A stretch of 16,334 bases of DNA from Nitrospinae bacterium RIFCSPLOWO2_12_FULL_45_22 (GCA_001803565.1 MHDQ01000025.1:1-16334), one strand, 5' to 3'. Counted from the stretch's first letter, positions 6,563-14,006 are shown. Numbers and translations: made by a program. Notes: generated from the sequence alone by a model not told the origin.

Positions 6563-7411
6563 ATGTCTAAATTTAAGCCCTATGTTGATTTTGCCGGGGT
6601 TATGAATATGGCCCATCGAGGCGGGGCGGGCCACGGCCCGGAAAATACCCTCCAGGCATTCCAGCAGGCATTAACCGAAGGGGCGCAGGTATTTGAGCTG
6701 GATGTACATCATACCCAGGATGGTTATATTGTTGTGCATCACGACCCGGATCTAGAAAGGACCGCTGGGGTCTCCTTAAAGATCAGTGAAACCCCTTTGA
6801 AAGTCTTGAAAACCTTTGATATCGCCCAACCCTTCCGGCGCTCTAATAATAACCCGCCCCCTCTTATATTCCAAGCCCTGCAACAAACTATAACCCTTCC
6901 TACCCTGGCAGAGGTCTTTGATGAGTTCCCCCATGCCCGAATAAATATAGATATAAAACCCAGGAAAGCTTTCCCGGTATTAGAATTAATCCGATTAATT
7001 GAAGAGAAGGGTATGACCGAGCGAGTGCTGGTAGTCTCCCAATATAGGAAATATCTACGAATTACCCGGAGGATAAACCCGCGGCTGGCTACGGGACTTT
7101 CTATGTCTGAAGTATTCTGCCTCAAATTCATCCCGTTTTACCGTCCAAAAGGCGATGCCTTACAGATCGGCTGGCTATATTATCTAAAAGGACTGATCGC
7201 TATCGGAAAAGTCACCCGGAGACTGGTGGCTAAAGCCCATAGAAAAGGCCTAAAGGTCCATGTCTTTATCACTGAGGGCAAAGCGGGTATGCCGCCAGAG
7301 GAGAGGATAGAAAAGGAAGCCGGAGATATTAAGAGGCTCTTAGATTTGGGGGTTGATGGAATAATAACCGATTACCCTTCCCTTCTAAAACAGATATTAG
7401 ATAATAAGTAA
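6563..7411 (+). CDS. Glycerophosphodiester phosphodiesterase (UgpQ-like, cytoplasmic)
   Basis: A 282-residue GDPD-family enzyme. It hydrolyses glycerophosphodiesters (from phospholipid head groups) to sn-glycerol 3-phosphate and an alcohol, using a TIM-barrel fold and a divalent metal. The signature is clear: AHRGGAGHGPENT (H18, R19, E27, N28), ELDVHHTQDG (E45, D47) and VVHHDPDLERT with catalytic H60, followed by NIDIKP near 131 and GVDGIITDYP near the end. The general acid-base pair H18/H60 and the metal ligands E45/D47 are all present. There is no signal peptide, so it resembles cytoplasmic UgpQ rather than periplasmic GlpQ. It sits directly ahead of phoB-phoR, and such enzymes are often Pho-regulon members, so a role in phosphorus scavenging fits. 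I see no convincing PHO box in front of it. Confidence 0.92.
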   Translation: MSKFKPYVDFAGVMNMAHRGGAGHGPENTLQAFQQALTEGAQVFELDVHHTQDGYIVVHHDPDLERTAGVSLKISETPLKVLKTFDIAQPFRRSNNNPPPLIFQALQQTITLPTLAEVFDEFPHARINIDIKPRKAFPVLELIRLIEEKGMTERVLVVSQYRKYLRITRRINPRLATGLSMSEVFCLKFIPFYRPKGDALQIGWLYYLKGLIAIGKVTRRLVAKAHRKGLKVHVFITEGKAGMPPEERIEKEAGDIKRLLDLGVDGIITDYPSLLKQILDNK

Positions 7412-7413
7412 AA

Positions 7414-7544
7414 TTTAGCCACCGAGACCGCAGAGAAAAGAGCTAAAAGTGGAAAGTGCAAGGTGTAAAGCTAAGGAATAATTCCATAGTTTTGCGCTTT
7501 TCGCTTTAAGCTTTGCAGTTTATCTCGGTACCTCGGTGGCTAAA
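7414..7544. repeat. Nested palindromic element (copy 5)
   Basis: Outer arms are a perfect 13-base inverted repeat, TTTAGCCACCGAG (7414-7426) and its complement (7532-7544). Inside, a second imperfect pair of about 23 bases begins GCTAAAAGTGGAAAGTGC (from 7442) and pairs with about 7488-7512. At the centre is a perfect GGAAT-A-ATTCC. The element fills most of the gap between the phosphodiesterase and phoB. Confidence 0.82.
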
Positions 7545-7583
7545 CAAATACTATAACAAGCATGATTACCACGGGATTGACGG

Positions 7584-8267
7584 ATGGCCAGAGAAAAGAT
7601 ACTGGTAGTAGAAGATGAAGAGGATATCCTGAATTTAGTTGATTATAACCTGCGCCAGGGAGGATTCCAGGTCATTCGGGCAGTAGATGGGGAAACAGCC
7701 CTGGCCCTGGCTAGACAAAAGCCCCCAGACCTCATCATCCTGGATTTGATGCTTCCGGGCATGGATGGGACCGAGGTATGTAAGACCTTAAAGCAGGAAG
7801 GTGCTACCCGGCGGATACCAATCATCATACTTAGCGCCAAAGGAGAAGAGATGGATCGGGTAATAGGACTGGAGCTAGGGGCGGCTGATTATGTAACTAA
7901 ACCCTTCAGCCCCAGAGAGTTAATCTTGAGGGTCAAAGCGGTCTTACAGCGGGGCCTCCCGGAGGAAGAAAACGAAATCCCAATTCAAGTAAGTGACTTA
8001 ACCATTAATATAGCTGAACACCAAGTCTACGTGAAGGGAAAACCGATCGAGCTCACGCATACGGAATTTAAACTCCTGGCATATCTGCTCAAGAATCGGG
8101 GACGGGTTCAGGACCGGGAGAGCCTCCTGGCTCACGTTTGGGGCTATGACTCGGTAGTATATGGCCGGACCGTAGATACCCATATACGCCGCCTCCGGGC
8201 CAAGATAGACCCCTTAGGAGAGTTCATTGAAACCATTCGCGGTGTGGGGTATCGGTTCAAAGAATGA
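7584..8267 (+). CDS. phoB: Phosphate regulon response regulator PhoB
   Basis: A 227-residue OmpR/PhoB-family response regulator. The receiver domain (about 4-120) has the acidic pocket E10, D11, phosphoacceptor D54 in LILDLMLPG, S84 and K106 in TKPFSPREL. The winged-helix DNA-binding domain (about 130-227) ends GVGYRFKE. Its recognition helix reads RTVDTHIRRLR (R195, H200, R202, R203, R205), preserving the residues that in E. coli PhoB contact the PHO box. The stop overlaps the start of the histidine kinase gene as ATGA, so the two form a classic phoB-phoR pair. It most likely binds the two PHO-box promoters at 9653 and 13943. I see no PHO box directly in front of phoB itself; a TATAAC at 7552 lacks a clear -35. 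Alternative: another OmpR-family regulator, but context favours PhoB. Confidence 0.93.
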   Translation: MAREKILVVEDEEDILNLVDYNLRQGGFQVIRAVDGETALALARQKPPDLIILDLMLPGMDGTEVCKTLKQEGATRRIPIIILSAKGEEMDRVIGLELGAADYVTKPFSPRELILRVKAVLQRGLPEEENEIPIQVSDLTINIAEHQVYVKGKPIELTHTEFKLLAYLLKNRGRVQDRESLLAHVWGYDSVVYGRTVDTHIRRLRAKIDPLGEFIETIRGVGYRFKE

Positions 8268-9538
8268 CGGATTTATCATTAGTAATACCTCTGAGTATTA
8301 TCCTGGCATTAATTCTGGTTTACTGGTATCGTAAAACTTTCTATTTTCCTTTACAGAAACTCATCCTGTTTGCTCACCAGCTCTTAGCTGGTCAATATAA
8401 AACCCACCTGGATATCCCACCCAGTAGTAATGCGAGCATACGGGCCCTCGGCCAGTTACTGAATCAATTAGCCATTGAATGGGATAAAAAGAGTCAGGGG
8501 TTAATAACCGAAAAAGAACACCTGCTGGCAGTATTGCGGGGTATGGGAGAAGGGGTTATGGTTACCGATAAGCATGCCCGGATAATATTAATCAATCCTG
8601 CCTTTCGTAAGATATTTTCTGTCGAGGGACTTGTAGAGGGCAAAACCTCCCTCGAAATAATAAGGGATATAGGCCTTGAAGAAGGGATGGAAAGGGTTCT
8701 TCATGGTCAGGAGGAAAGAGTGACTTTAGAGATGAATCACTCATTCCCGCAGGAGAAGACCCTGGAAGTAAATATAACTTCGTTAGGGACAGAAACTGGT
8801 GGCAGTGGTATCCTGGCGGTTTTTCACGACATTACAGAACTTAAACGCCTGGAAGGGGCCCGGCGAGATTTTGTGGCCAATGTATCCCATGAGCTCCGTA
8901 CCCCCTTGACTTCTATTGTAGGATATACCGAGACCTTAATCGAAGGAACCCTTAACGACACCGAGACAGCCCAGAATTTTCTGATGATTATCCAAAAACA
9001 TGCCCAGAGACTGGCTGCGATAGTAGAAGATCTATTAACTATTTCCCAGATTGAGTCGCGTCAGCTAGACCTCACTTTCCAGCCCTTATCACTGGCCGAT
9101 TGTGCTCGAGAAGTACTGAATACTATAGAAAGGGCCTGTGAAGAGAAGGGATTAAAACTGGTTAATGCCTTATCTCCTGAGTTGCCTAAAGTAGGGGGAG
9201 ATAGGTACCGGATAGAACAAATCCTCCTTAATCTGTTAGATAATGCCGTGAAATATACTGCTAGCCCGGGTTCGATAACTATCTCCGCTAAACATAAGGG
9301 AGATATGGTTGAGGTAGCAATAACTGATACCGGCATCGGGATCCCGCAAAAGGACCTGAGCCGAATATTCGAGCGCTTCTATCGGGTAGATAAGGCCCGC
9401 TCCCGCAAGCTCGGTGGGACGGGATTGGGGCTATCTATCGTGAAGCACCTGGTACAGGCCCACAACGGAAAAGTGTGGGCAGAGAGTGAAGAAGGCCGCG
9501 GCTCGACCTTTTATTTCACCTTGCCTAAAGCTCCCTAA
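8264..9538 (+). CDS. phoR: Phosphate regulon sensor histidine kinase PhoR
   Basis: A 424-residue membrane-bound sensor kinase. A single clear membrane segment lies at residues 4-21, with no periplasmic domain, as expected for PhoR, which senses the state of the Pst/PhoU complex rather than external ligand. A linker (about 25-80) leads to a PAS domain (about 85-195, LRGMGEGVMVTDKHARIILINP). The dimerisation and phosphoacceptor region is FVANVSHELRTPLTSIVGY with H209. The ATPase domain shows the N box (QILLNLLDNAVKYT), DTGIGIP and GGTGLGLSIVKHL. It overlaps phoB by four bases (ATGA). It should autophosphorylate under phosphate limitation and pass phosphate to PhoB D54, and perhaps also to the second regulator at 14007, which has no kinase of its own in the window. 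Confidence 0.92.
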   Translation: MTDLSLVIPLSIILALILVYWYRKTFYFPLQKLILFAHQLLAGQYKTHLDIPPSSNASIRALGQLLNQLAIEWDKKSQGLITEKEHLLAVLRGMGEGVMVTDKHARIILINPAFRKIFSVEGLVEGKTSLEIIRDIGLEEGMERVLHGQEERVTLEMNHSFPQEKTLEVNITSLGTETGGSGILAVFHDITELKRLEGARRDFVANVSHELRTPLTSIVGYTETLIEGTLNDTETAQNFLMIIQKHAQRLAAIVEDLLTISQIESRQLDLTFQPLSLADCAREVLNTIERACEEKGLKLVNALSPELPKVGGDRYRIEQILLNLLDNAVKYTASPGSITISAKHKGDMVEVAITDTGIGIPQKDLSRIFERFYRVDKARSRKLGGTGLGLSIVKHLVQAHNGKVWAESEEGRGSTFYFTLPKAP

Positions 9539-9848
9539 ACATTATATCTTTATCTCTTCCCCCGCATCTATACGGTAAGCCATTACCACAAAAGTAACAT
9601 ATCTCTGATACCTGGCAAATCCTTTTCTTGAAACCTCATCCCTCCCTACATTATTTAACGGTATTGTAACATTCCGTTAAGGTGGTTGTAACTTTATCGG
9701 GATAAGATTACTAGCCAGTATGAAGAAAAGTAGCGGAGAGGGAAAGGAGGTGAGGACAGAGTCTTGCGAGGTATCAGTAATATTAATTTTCGGGGTTATT
9801 AGGTTATCAGGAAGAATATGTTAACTGTTTTAGCTAAGGAGGTGTGTG
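9539..9848 (+). other. 310-base region with PHO-box promoter and porin leader
   Basis: The first 110 bases show no gene or strong structure. The PHO-box promoter occupies 9653-9708. From the predicted transcription start (about 9715) a leader of roughly 130 bases runs to the porin start. It contains a second strong ribosome-site-like sequence, AAAGGAGGTGA (9743-9753), inside a 34-codon frame (9720-9824) that is discussed as a possible leader peptide. Unlike most gaps in this window it carries no palindromic element of the CAGAG type. Confidence 0.7.
9653..9708 (+). promoter_or_regulatory. PHO-box promoter 1 (upstream of the porin and pstS)
   Basis: Four seven-base half-sites are spaced by exactly four bases: ATTTAAC (9653), TTGTAAC (9664), CGTTAAG (9675) and TTGTAAC (9686-9692). 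The 11-base period is that of the PhoB PHO box (7-mer, 4-base spacer, 7-mer). Exactly ten bases after the last half-site comes TAAGAT (9703-9708, four of six matches to TATAAT), the spacing seen in PhoB-activated promoters, where the PHO box replaces the -35. An incidental 7-base inverted repeat, TTAACGG/CCGTTAA (9655-9661, 9674-9680), overlaps it. Confidence 0.85.
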
Positions 9849-11174
9849 GTGAAAAGATTCTGTAGCTTGTTAGCTTTTTCTTTGTTCCTGTTCTGGCCCC
9901 TGGTTAGCTGGGCCACCGATGAGGAGCTGTTGATGCTCCTGAAGACCAAAGGGGTCATTACCCAGGAGGAGATGGATGGCCTCCTGGAGCGGGTAAAAGG
10001 GCGGGAGAAGAAAGATAAGACCCTCAATGCCTTCTATAAGGATGGCTTTCAGGTACAAACGGTAGATAAGTCTTTTAAGATGCAAGTCGGTGGTCGCGTA
10101 CAGGGGGATTATCTAGGGCTGGACAATAATGACACCGATGATAGTTCCTTCACTATTCGGCGGGCCCGGATCTTTGCCTCGGGTGATCTTTTTAAACATA
10201 CTGATTTCAAAGGTGAGATAGACTTTGGTCAGGGCAACGATGCCAGCCTTACGGATGGTTACTTGAATTTTAAATATCTAAAGTGGGCCCAGCTCCGGAT
10301 CGGTCAGTACAAAGAGCCCTTTTCTCTGGAAGAGTTGACCTCATCCCGTTATATAGACTTTGTGGAGCGGTCTACTCTAAACAGCTTAGTTCCAGCTAGA
10401 GATATAGGTCTCATGGTTCATTCTGAATTCTTGGAAGGGACTATAGGTTATGGCCTGGGTATCTTTAATGGCAGTGGCCTTAACCAGAGACGCGATCAGA
10501 ACGATGATAAAGATATTGCCGGCCGGCTCTATTTCCGTCCCTTTGCCCAGAGCGAGTCCATGTTCCTCAAAGGGCTACAATTGGCTACTAACTTTACCGT
10601 GGGTAATCAGGAAGGCGGTCTCAGTACCATAAGAACCCCTGCCGCAAGAACATCTATTATTAGCTGGGCTAGTGGGGTGAAGAGCGATGACCGCCGCACC
10701 CGTTTTGGGGCGGACCTGGCCTGGGTCATCGGTCCCTTCTCTCTGAAGAGCGAGTATATCAGGGCAGATTGGGACAATCTCAGGCTAAAGAATAGGCAAG
10801 AAGACTTTGATATCCAGGGCTGGTATGTAACCGGCAGTATCTTCCTTACCGGTGAAGAGAAGCCCTTTAAAGAAGGTGCCTTTGGCCGGCTGAAGAAGGT
10901 GCATAGCTTTGATCCCCAAAAGTCCGGTTGGGGGGCCTGGGAACTCCTGGCCCGCTACGATACCCTCAGGGCCGATGATGATATCTTTGACCTGGGCTAT
11001 GCCACCGGCACTGACCGGATCAATGCCTTTACGGTAGGCCTGAACTGGTACCCGCATAATATGGTGACCGTGAAATTCAACTATGTCCATAACTCCTATG
11101 ATGACAACTTGAAGGAGCTCGAGGGAGACGATTCAGAAGACCTCTTTCTGACCCGGCTCCAGGTAGAATTCTAA
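9849..11174 (+). CDS. Phosphate-selective porin O/P family outer-membrane protein
   Basis: A 441-residue OprO/OprP-type porin. A signal peptide (KRF, hydrophobic core, cleavage after SWA at 22) is followed by a short helical segment TDEELLMLLKTKGVITQEEM, as in porins with an N-terminal coiled stretch. The rest is a beta barrel: KMQVGGRVQGDYLG, SSFTIRRARIFASGDLFKH, FKGEIDFG, LRIGQYKEPFSLEELTSS and a C-terminal strand ending in phenylalanine (RLQVEF), the usual outer-membrane sorting end. In Pseudomonas, trimeric OprP channels are selective for phosphate; selectivity here is inferred from family and context. The PHO-box promoter upstream and pstS downstream support a role in phosphate uptake. 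I prefer GTG 9849, seven bases after AGGAGG; GTG 9846 is also possible. Third codon positions appear richer in C and G than in the upstream TPR gene. Confidence 0.88.
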   Translation: MKRFCSLLAFSLFLFWPLVSWATDEELLMLLKTKGVITQEEMDGLLERVKGREKKDKTLNAFYKDGFQVQTVDKSFKMQVGGRVQGDYLGLDNNDTDDSSFTIRRARIFASGDLFKHTDFKGEIDFGQGNDASLTDGYLNFKYLKWAQLRIGQYKEPFSLEELTSSRYIDFVERSTLNSLVPARDIGLMVHSEFLEGTIGYGLGIFNGSGLNQRRDQNDDKDIAGRLYFRPFAQSESMFLKGLQLATNFTVGNQEGGLSTIRTPAARTSIISWASGVKSDDRRTRFGADLAWVIGPFSLKSEYIRADWDNLRLKNRQEDFDIQGWYVTGSIFLTGEEKPFKEGAFGRLKKVHSFDPQKSGWGAWELLARYDTLRADDDIFDLGYATGTDRINAFTVGLNWYPHNMVTVKFNYVHNSYDDNLKELEGDDSEDLFLTRLQVEF

Positions 11175-11183
11175 AGTGATTCT

Positions 11184-11280
11184 GGACACAGATGAACACA
11201 GATAATTTCGAGTTGTGTGTTAAACCCGTAACTCGCAACCCGTAACGAGTTACTGTAGGTATCTGTGAAAATCTGTGTCC
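11184..11280. repeat. Nested palindromic element (copy 6)
   Basis: The outer arms at 11184-11204 and 11260-11280 match at 18 of 21 positions (GGACACAGAT, three mismatched bases, CACAGATA). The inner arms GTAACTCG (11228-11235) and CGAGTTAC (11246-11253) are a perfect 8-bp stem with a 10-base loop. It begins ten bases after the porin stop, within the probable porin-pstS transcript. Confidence 0.82.
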
Positions 11281-11290
11281 CAACTTAAAG

Positions 11291-11337
11291 TGGTAATCGC
11301 AGGCTGTAGTCGCAGGCTTTAGCCTGCGCTAATTTAA
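11291..11337. repeat. 32-base hairpin repeat, copy B, with partial duplication
   Basis: Positions 11306-11337 are identical to 6034-6065: stem CGCAGGC (11311-11317), loop TTTA, GCCTGCG (11322-11328). Just before it, TGGTAATCGCAGGCT (11291-11305) repeats the left half of the same element. The extra half-arm could form an alternative stem with the single GCCTGCG arm. The stem ends about 14 bases before the pstS ribosome site. Confidence 0.85.
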
Positions 11338-11352
11338 AGAGAGGAGGAAAGA

Positions 11353-12348
11353 ATGATGATAGGGAGTAAGATCATAAGCAAGATTCTAAGTGTAGTTACC
11401 AGTTGTGTTTTAGTTGGAATAGTGACATCTATTAGCTTAAGCCAGGAGGCCATCCAGGTAGACCCCGGTATCACCTCCTACCAGAAGGCCATCGGTGTCT
11501 CGGGCAACCTGAGTAGTGTCGGTTCCGATACTATCCTCAACCTCATGACCCTCTGGGCCGAAGGGTTCAAGAAGGCCTATCCCAATGTCAATATTCAGAT
11601 CGAGGGGAAAGGCTCCAGTACTGCACCACCGGCCCTCATCTCTGGCACTGCGCAGCTCGGACCCATGTCCCGGGCCATGAAGCCCACTGAGATTGATGAA
11701 TTTGAGGCCAAGTTCGGCTATAAGCCCACCCAGATTAAGACCGCCATCGATACCATCGGGGTCTATGTCCACAAAGATAATCCTATCCAGGGCCTTACCA
11801 TGGGCCAGGTAGATGCTATATTCTCCAAGACCCATCGCTGTGGCAACCCCAAAGAGATCCGTACCTGGGGCGACCTGGCCCTCACGGGCGAGTGGGCCGA
11901 CAAGCCCATAAGTATCTATGGCCGTAACTCGGCCTCTGGCACCTATGGCTTCTTTAAAGAAAATGCCCTCTGCAAAGGCGATTACAAAGATGAGGTCAAG
12001 GAGCAGCCCGGGTCGGCTGCCGTAGTCCAGGGTGTTACTGAGGACCGCTACGGGATTGGTTATAGCGGTATCGGGTATGTCACCTCCGGGGTAAGGGCGG
12101 TACCCTTGGGTTTCGAAAACAAGGGTTTTGTCGAAGCCAATATGGAGAATGCCATGAATGGCTCTTATCCCCTGGCCCGCTTCCTCTATGTCTATATCAA
12201 TAAGGCGCCCGATAAACCCCTGGAGCCCCTAGTTAAAGAGTTCATTAAGTTCATCATGAGCCGGGAAGGCCAGGAGGTAGTCATAAAAGATGGTTACTTT
12301 CCCCTGACGGCAGATTTAGTGGCCAAGGAATTGGCCAATCTAGAATAG
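11353..12348 (+). CDS. pstS: Phosphate ABC transporter substrate-binding protein PstS
   Basis: A 331-residue periplasmic phosphate-binding protein. An N-terminal signal segment (residues 1-30) precedes the PstS fold. [15 protein letters not shown] (near 50-64) and [23 protein letters not shown] (near 85-107) form one half of the phosphate site, and [15 protein letters not shown] (near 196-210) supplies the conserved R/S/G-T contacts. [19 protein letters not shown] follows. The protein captures Pi in the periplasm and delivers it to PstC-PstA. A GAGGAGG ribosome site precedes ATG 11353; ATG 11356 is an equal alternative. VTSC at 15-18 resembles a lipobox, but the hydrophobic stretch continues past it, so normal cleavage near SLSQ is as likely. 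It is probably cotranscribed with the porin from PHO-box promoter 1. The gene is separated from pstC by three other genes, an uncommon order. Confidence 0.93.
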   Translation: MMIGSKIISKILSVVTSCVLVGIVTSISLSQEAIQVDPGITSYQKAIGVSGNLSSVGSDTILNLMTLWAEGFKKAYPNVNIQIEGKGSSTAPPALISGTAQLGPMSRAMKPTEIDEFEAKFGYKPTQIKTAIDTIGVYVHKDNPIQGLTMGQVDAIFSKTHRCGNPKEIRTWGDLALTGEWADKPISIYGRNSASGTYGFFKENALCKGDYKDEVKEQPGSAAVVQGVTEDRYGIGYSGIGYVTSGVRAVPLGFENKGFVEANMENAMNGSYPLARFLYVYINKAPDKPLEPLVKEFIKFIMSREGQEVVIKDGYFPLTADLVAKELANLE

Positions 12349-12355
12349 GAATACT

Positions 12356-12440
12356 TACCGCAGGGACACAGAGGCCGTGGAGAGAATGGACCTAAACCAG
12401 GGTACCCACAGCCTCCTCAGCGTCTCAGCGCCTCTGCGGT
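12356..12440. repeat. Palindromic intergenic element (copy 7)
   Basis: ACCGCAG (12357-12363) and CTGCGGT (12434-12440) are perfect inverted arms. The arms continue inward with weaker pairing: GGACACAGAGGCC against the complement of GTCTCAGCGCCT. The loop is about 30 bases. It fills the gap between the pstS stop and the metallophosphoesterase start. Confidence 0.65.
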
Positions 12441-12465
12441 TAATATTATGGAAAGATACTCACCC

Positions 12466-13182
12466 ATGTTAATAGCAATATTTGGGGATATCCATGGGAA
12501 TATTGAGGCCCTCAGGGTGGCATATGAGGCGGCCATCACTCATAGAGTTGAAAAGATATATCACCTGGGCGACCTAGGTGGCTATGCACCATTCGTAAAT
12601 GAAGTGGTTGATTTCCTTATCGAGCATAAGATTGAGGGAATACAGGGTAATTATGATGAAGCGGTAGCTAATAACCGGGAACATTGTGGCTGCAAGTATG
12701 AGAACCCCTTCCAGGCAGAGATGGCCACCTTGTCTTTTGAGTGGACCAAGCAGCATGCTACCCAGAAGAGTAAGGACTATATGAAGGGTCTCCCTTTTGA
12801 TATTTCATTCTCCTGCCACAATCTAACCATAACCCTATTCCATGCCACCCCATTGAAAAACAATCTTTATTGGTACCAAGAAAGGCCGGATAAATTTTTC
12901 CGGCAGATGGCTATGTGGGCAGATGCCAAGGTAATGATTTATGGACATACTCATATCCCTTACAGGAAGGATATAGACAATAAGGTATTCATCAATGCTG
13001 GTAGTGTAGGGAAGCCAAAGGATGGGAATCCAGGGGCATGTGTGGCATTGGTTGATATTACTCCCGATGCCATAAGAACCGAATTATTAAGGCTGCCTTA
13101 TGATGTAGAAAAGATGGCGGGAGCCATAATTAAAAGCGGCTTACCAAAATATTTTGCCGAGAAGCTGCGCTCAGGAGAATGA
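12466..13182 (+). CDS. Metallophosphoesterase (YfcE/ApaH-type superfamily)
   Basis: A 238-residue binuclear-metal phosphoesterase. All superfamily motifs are present in order: GDIHGN (D8, H10), GDLGGYAP (D36), GNYDE (N62, D64; a tyrosine replaces the usual histidine of GNHD), FHATP (H126) and GHTHIP (H161, H163). The histidine missing from GNHD is the residue thought to assist catalysis in many relatives, and subfamilies with GNYD exist. A CGC pair at 74-76 is a further landmark. No signal peptide, so it is cytoplasmic. Substrates in the superfamily range from phosphodiesters and cyclic nucleotides to phosphoproteins; none can be assigned here. Its place between pstS and phosphate genes suggests phosphorus release or signalling. 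I prefer ATG 12466, where the family's beta strand begins; ATG 12448 is possible. The MBL gene follows after 18 bases. Confidence 0.85.
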   Translation: MLIAIFGDIHGNIEALRVAYEAAITHRVEKIYHLGDLGGYAPFVNEVVDFLIEHKIEGIQGNYDEAVANNREHCGCKYENPFQAEMATLSFEWTKQHATQKSKDYMKGLPFDISFSCHNLTITLFHATPLKNNLYWYQERPDKFFRQMAMWADAKVMIYGHTHIPYRKDIDNKVFINAGSVGKPKDGNPGACVALVDITPDAIRTELLRLPYDVEKMAGAIIKSGLPKYFAEKLRSGE

Positions 13183-13200
13183 GTCGAGAGGAGAGCGCCA

Positions 13201-13959
13201 ATGGATCAGAAAGAGGATATTCTGGAATTAAGACCTAACATCTTCCGCCTGCGGGGCACCAATCAGAGTAGCCATTCCTACGTGATAAAAGGAGATTATA
13301 AGAACCTGCTGATTGATTCCGGGGCAGATGAGAACTTTCAAAAGTTGGAAAGCCTCCTCCTAAAGGTGGGCCTCAAGGTAAAAGATATTGACATAATAAT
13401 AAATACCCATGAACATTTTGATCACATAGGGGCTAACCGCTATTTTCAGGACTATGCCCTCATCGCTTCCCATCGCTACTCGGCCAATAAGATAACCCTG
13501 GCAGACCGGGTCGTTACTCATTACCAGAGCCGGGATATGAATGAGTTACCCCTGAAGGTGCATTTATGCCTAAAAGACCGGTGTCGGATGGATCTGGGCA
13601 ATTATATCCTGGATGTAATCCATACCCCAGGCCATACCTCGGGCTCCATCTGTCTGTATGAATTCAGTCAGATGCTATTATTTACGGGTGATACTGTCTT
13701 TGCCGGCGGCACTTTATCCAGGATTGCCGAGTCAGGCAGTATTGGCGATTATATAAACTCCATCATTACTTTGAGAAACTTCAGGATTGCTGAGCTCTAC
13801 CCTGGCCATGGCCGTATTTCTTGTACACCAGACGAAGATATGGAGCAGGCCATAATCAATGCCCGCTCCTTCCTCAAAGATAAATGCCAACCGTCACCTA
13901 TCGGAATGGCCAGTCCATCTCTTGAATCGGAAGATAACGAAAATTTAATAAAATTGTAA
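13201..13959 (+). CDS. MBL-fold metallo-hydrolase (glyoxalase II-like)
   Basis: A 252-residue metallo-beta-lactamase-fold protein. The metal site is complete: THEHFDH (H70, H72, D74, H75), HTPGHTSG (H145), FTGDTVF (D164) and PGHG (H203), arranged as in glyoxalase II-like zinc hydrolases. The spacing fits a short cytoplasmic enzyme, and the last 30 residues are a polar tail without known motif. The family includes thioester hydrolases, phosphodiesterases and lactonases, so the substrate is open. A GAGAGGAGAG ribosome site precedes ATG 13201 and the gene follows the metallophosphoesterase closely, so the two form one operon. The stop codon TAA (13957-13959) lies within a half-site of PHO-box promoter 2, so the end of this coding sequence also serves as operator DNA for the next gene. 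Confidence 0.87.
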   Translation: MDQKEDILELRPNIFRLRGTNQSSHSYVIKGDYKNLLIDSGADENFQKLESLLLKVGLKVKDIDIIINTHEHFDHIGANRYFQDYALIASHRYSANKITLADRVVTHYQSRDMNELPLKVHLCLKDRCRMDLGNYILDVIHTPGHTSGSICLYEFSQMLLFTGDTVFAGGTLSRIAESGSIGDYINSIITLRNFRIAELYPGHGRISCTPDEDMEQAIINARSFLKDKCQPSPIGMASPSLESEDNENLIKL

Positions 13960-13998
13960 CCATTCCTTAACCTGCCTGTAACATTTCCAGGCTATAAT
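13943..13998 (+). promoter_or_regulatory. PHO-box promoter 2 (upstream of second regulator and pstC)
   Basis: Half-sites repeat every 11 bases: ATTTAAT (13943), TTGTAAC (13954), CCTTAAC (13965) and CTGTAAC (13976-13982). A weaker fifth, AGATAAC, lies at 13932. Exactly ten bases after the last half-site is a perfect TATAAT (13993-13998). The geometry is identical to promoter 1. The array overlaps the 3' end and stop codon of the MBL gene. Transcription should start near 14004-14006, only one to three bases before the ATG of the next gene. Confidence 0.88.
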
Positions 13999-14006
13999 GT
14001 GCGGCA

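Noticed and set aside
7528-7557. Promoter with TATAAC -10 directly upstream of phoB
   Set aside because: No acceptable -35 at 16-18 bases and no PHO half-sites at the expected position; the -10-like hexamer alone is weak.
11437-11835. 132-codon minus-strand frame opposite pstS
   Set aside because: Lies wholly within pstS, composition mirrors its codon bias, and no recognisable protein features are seen.
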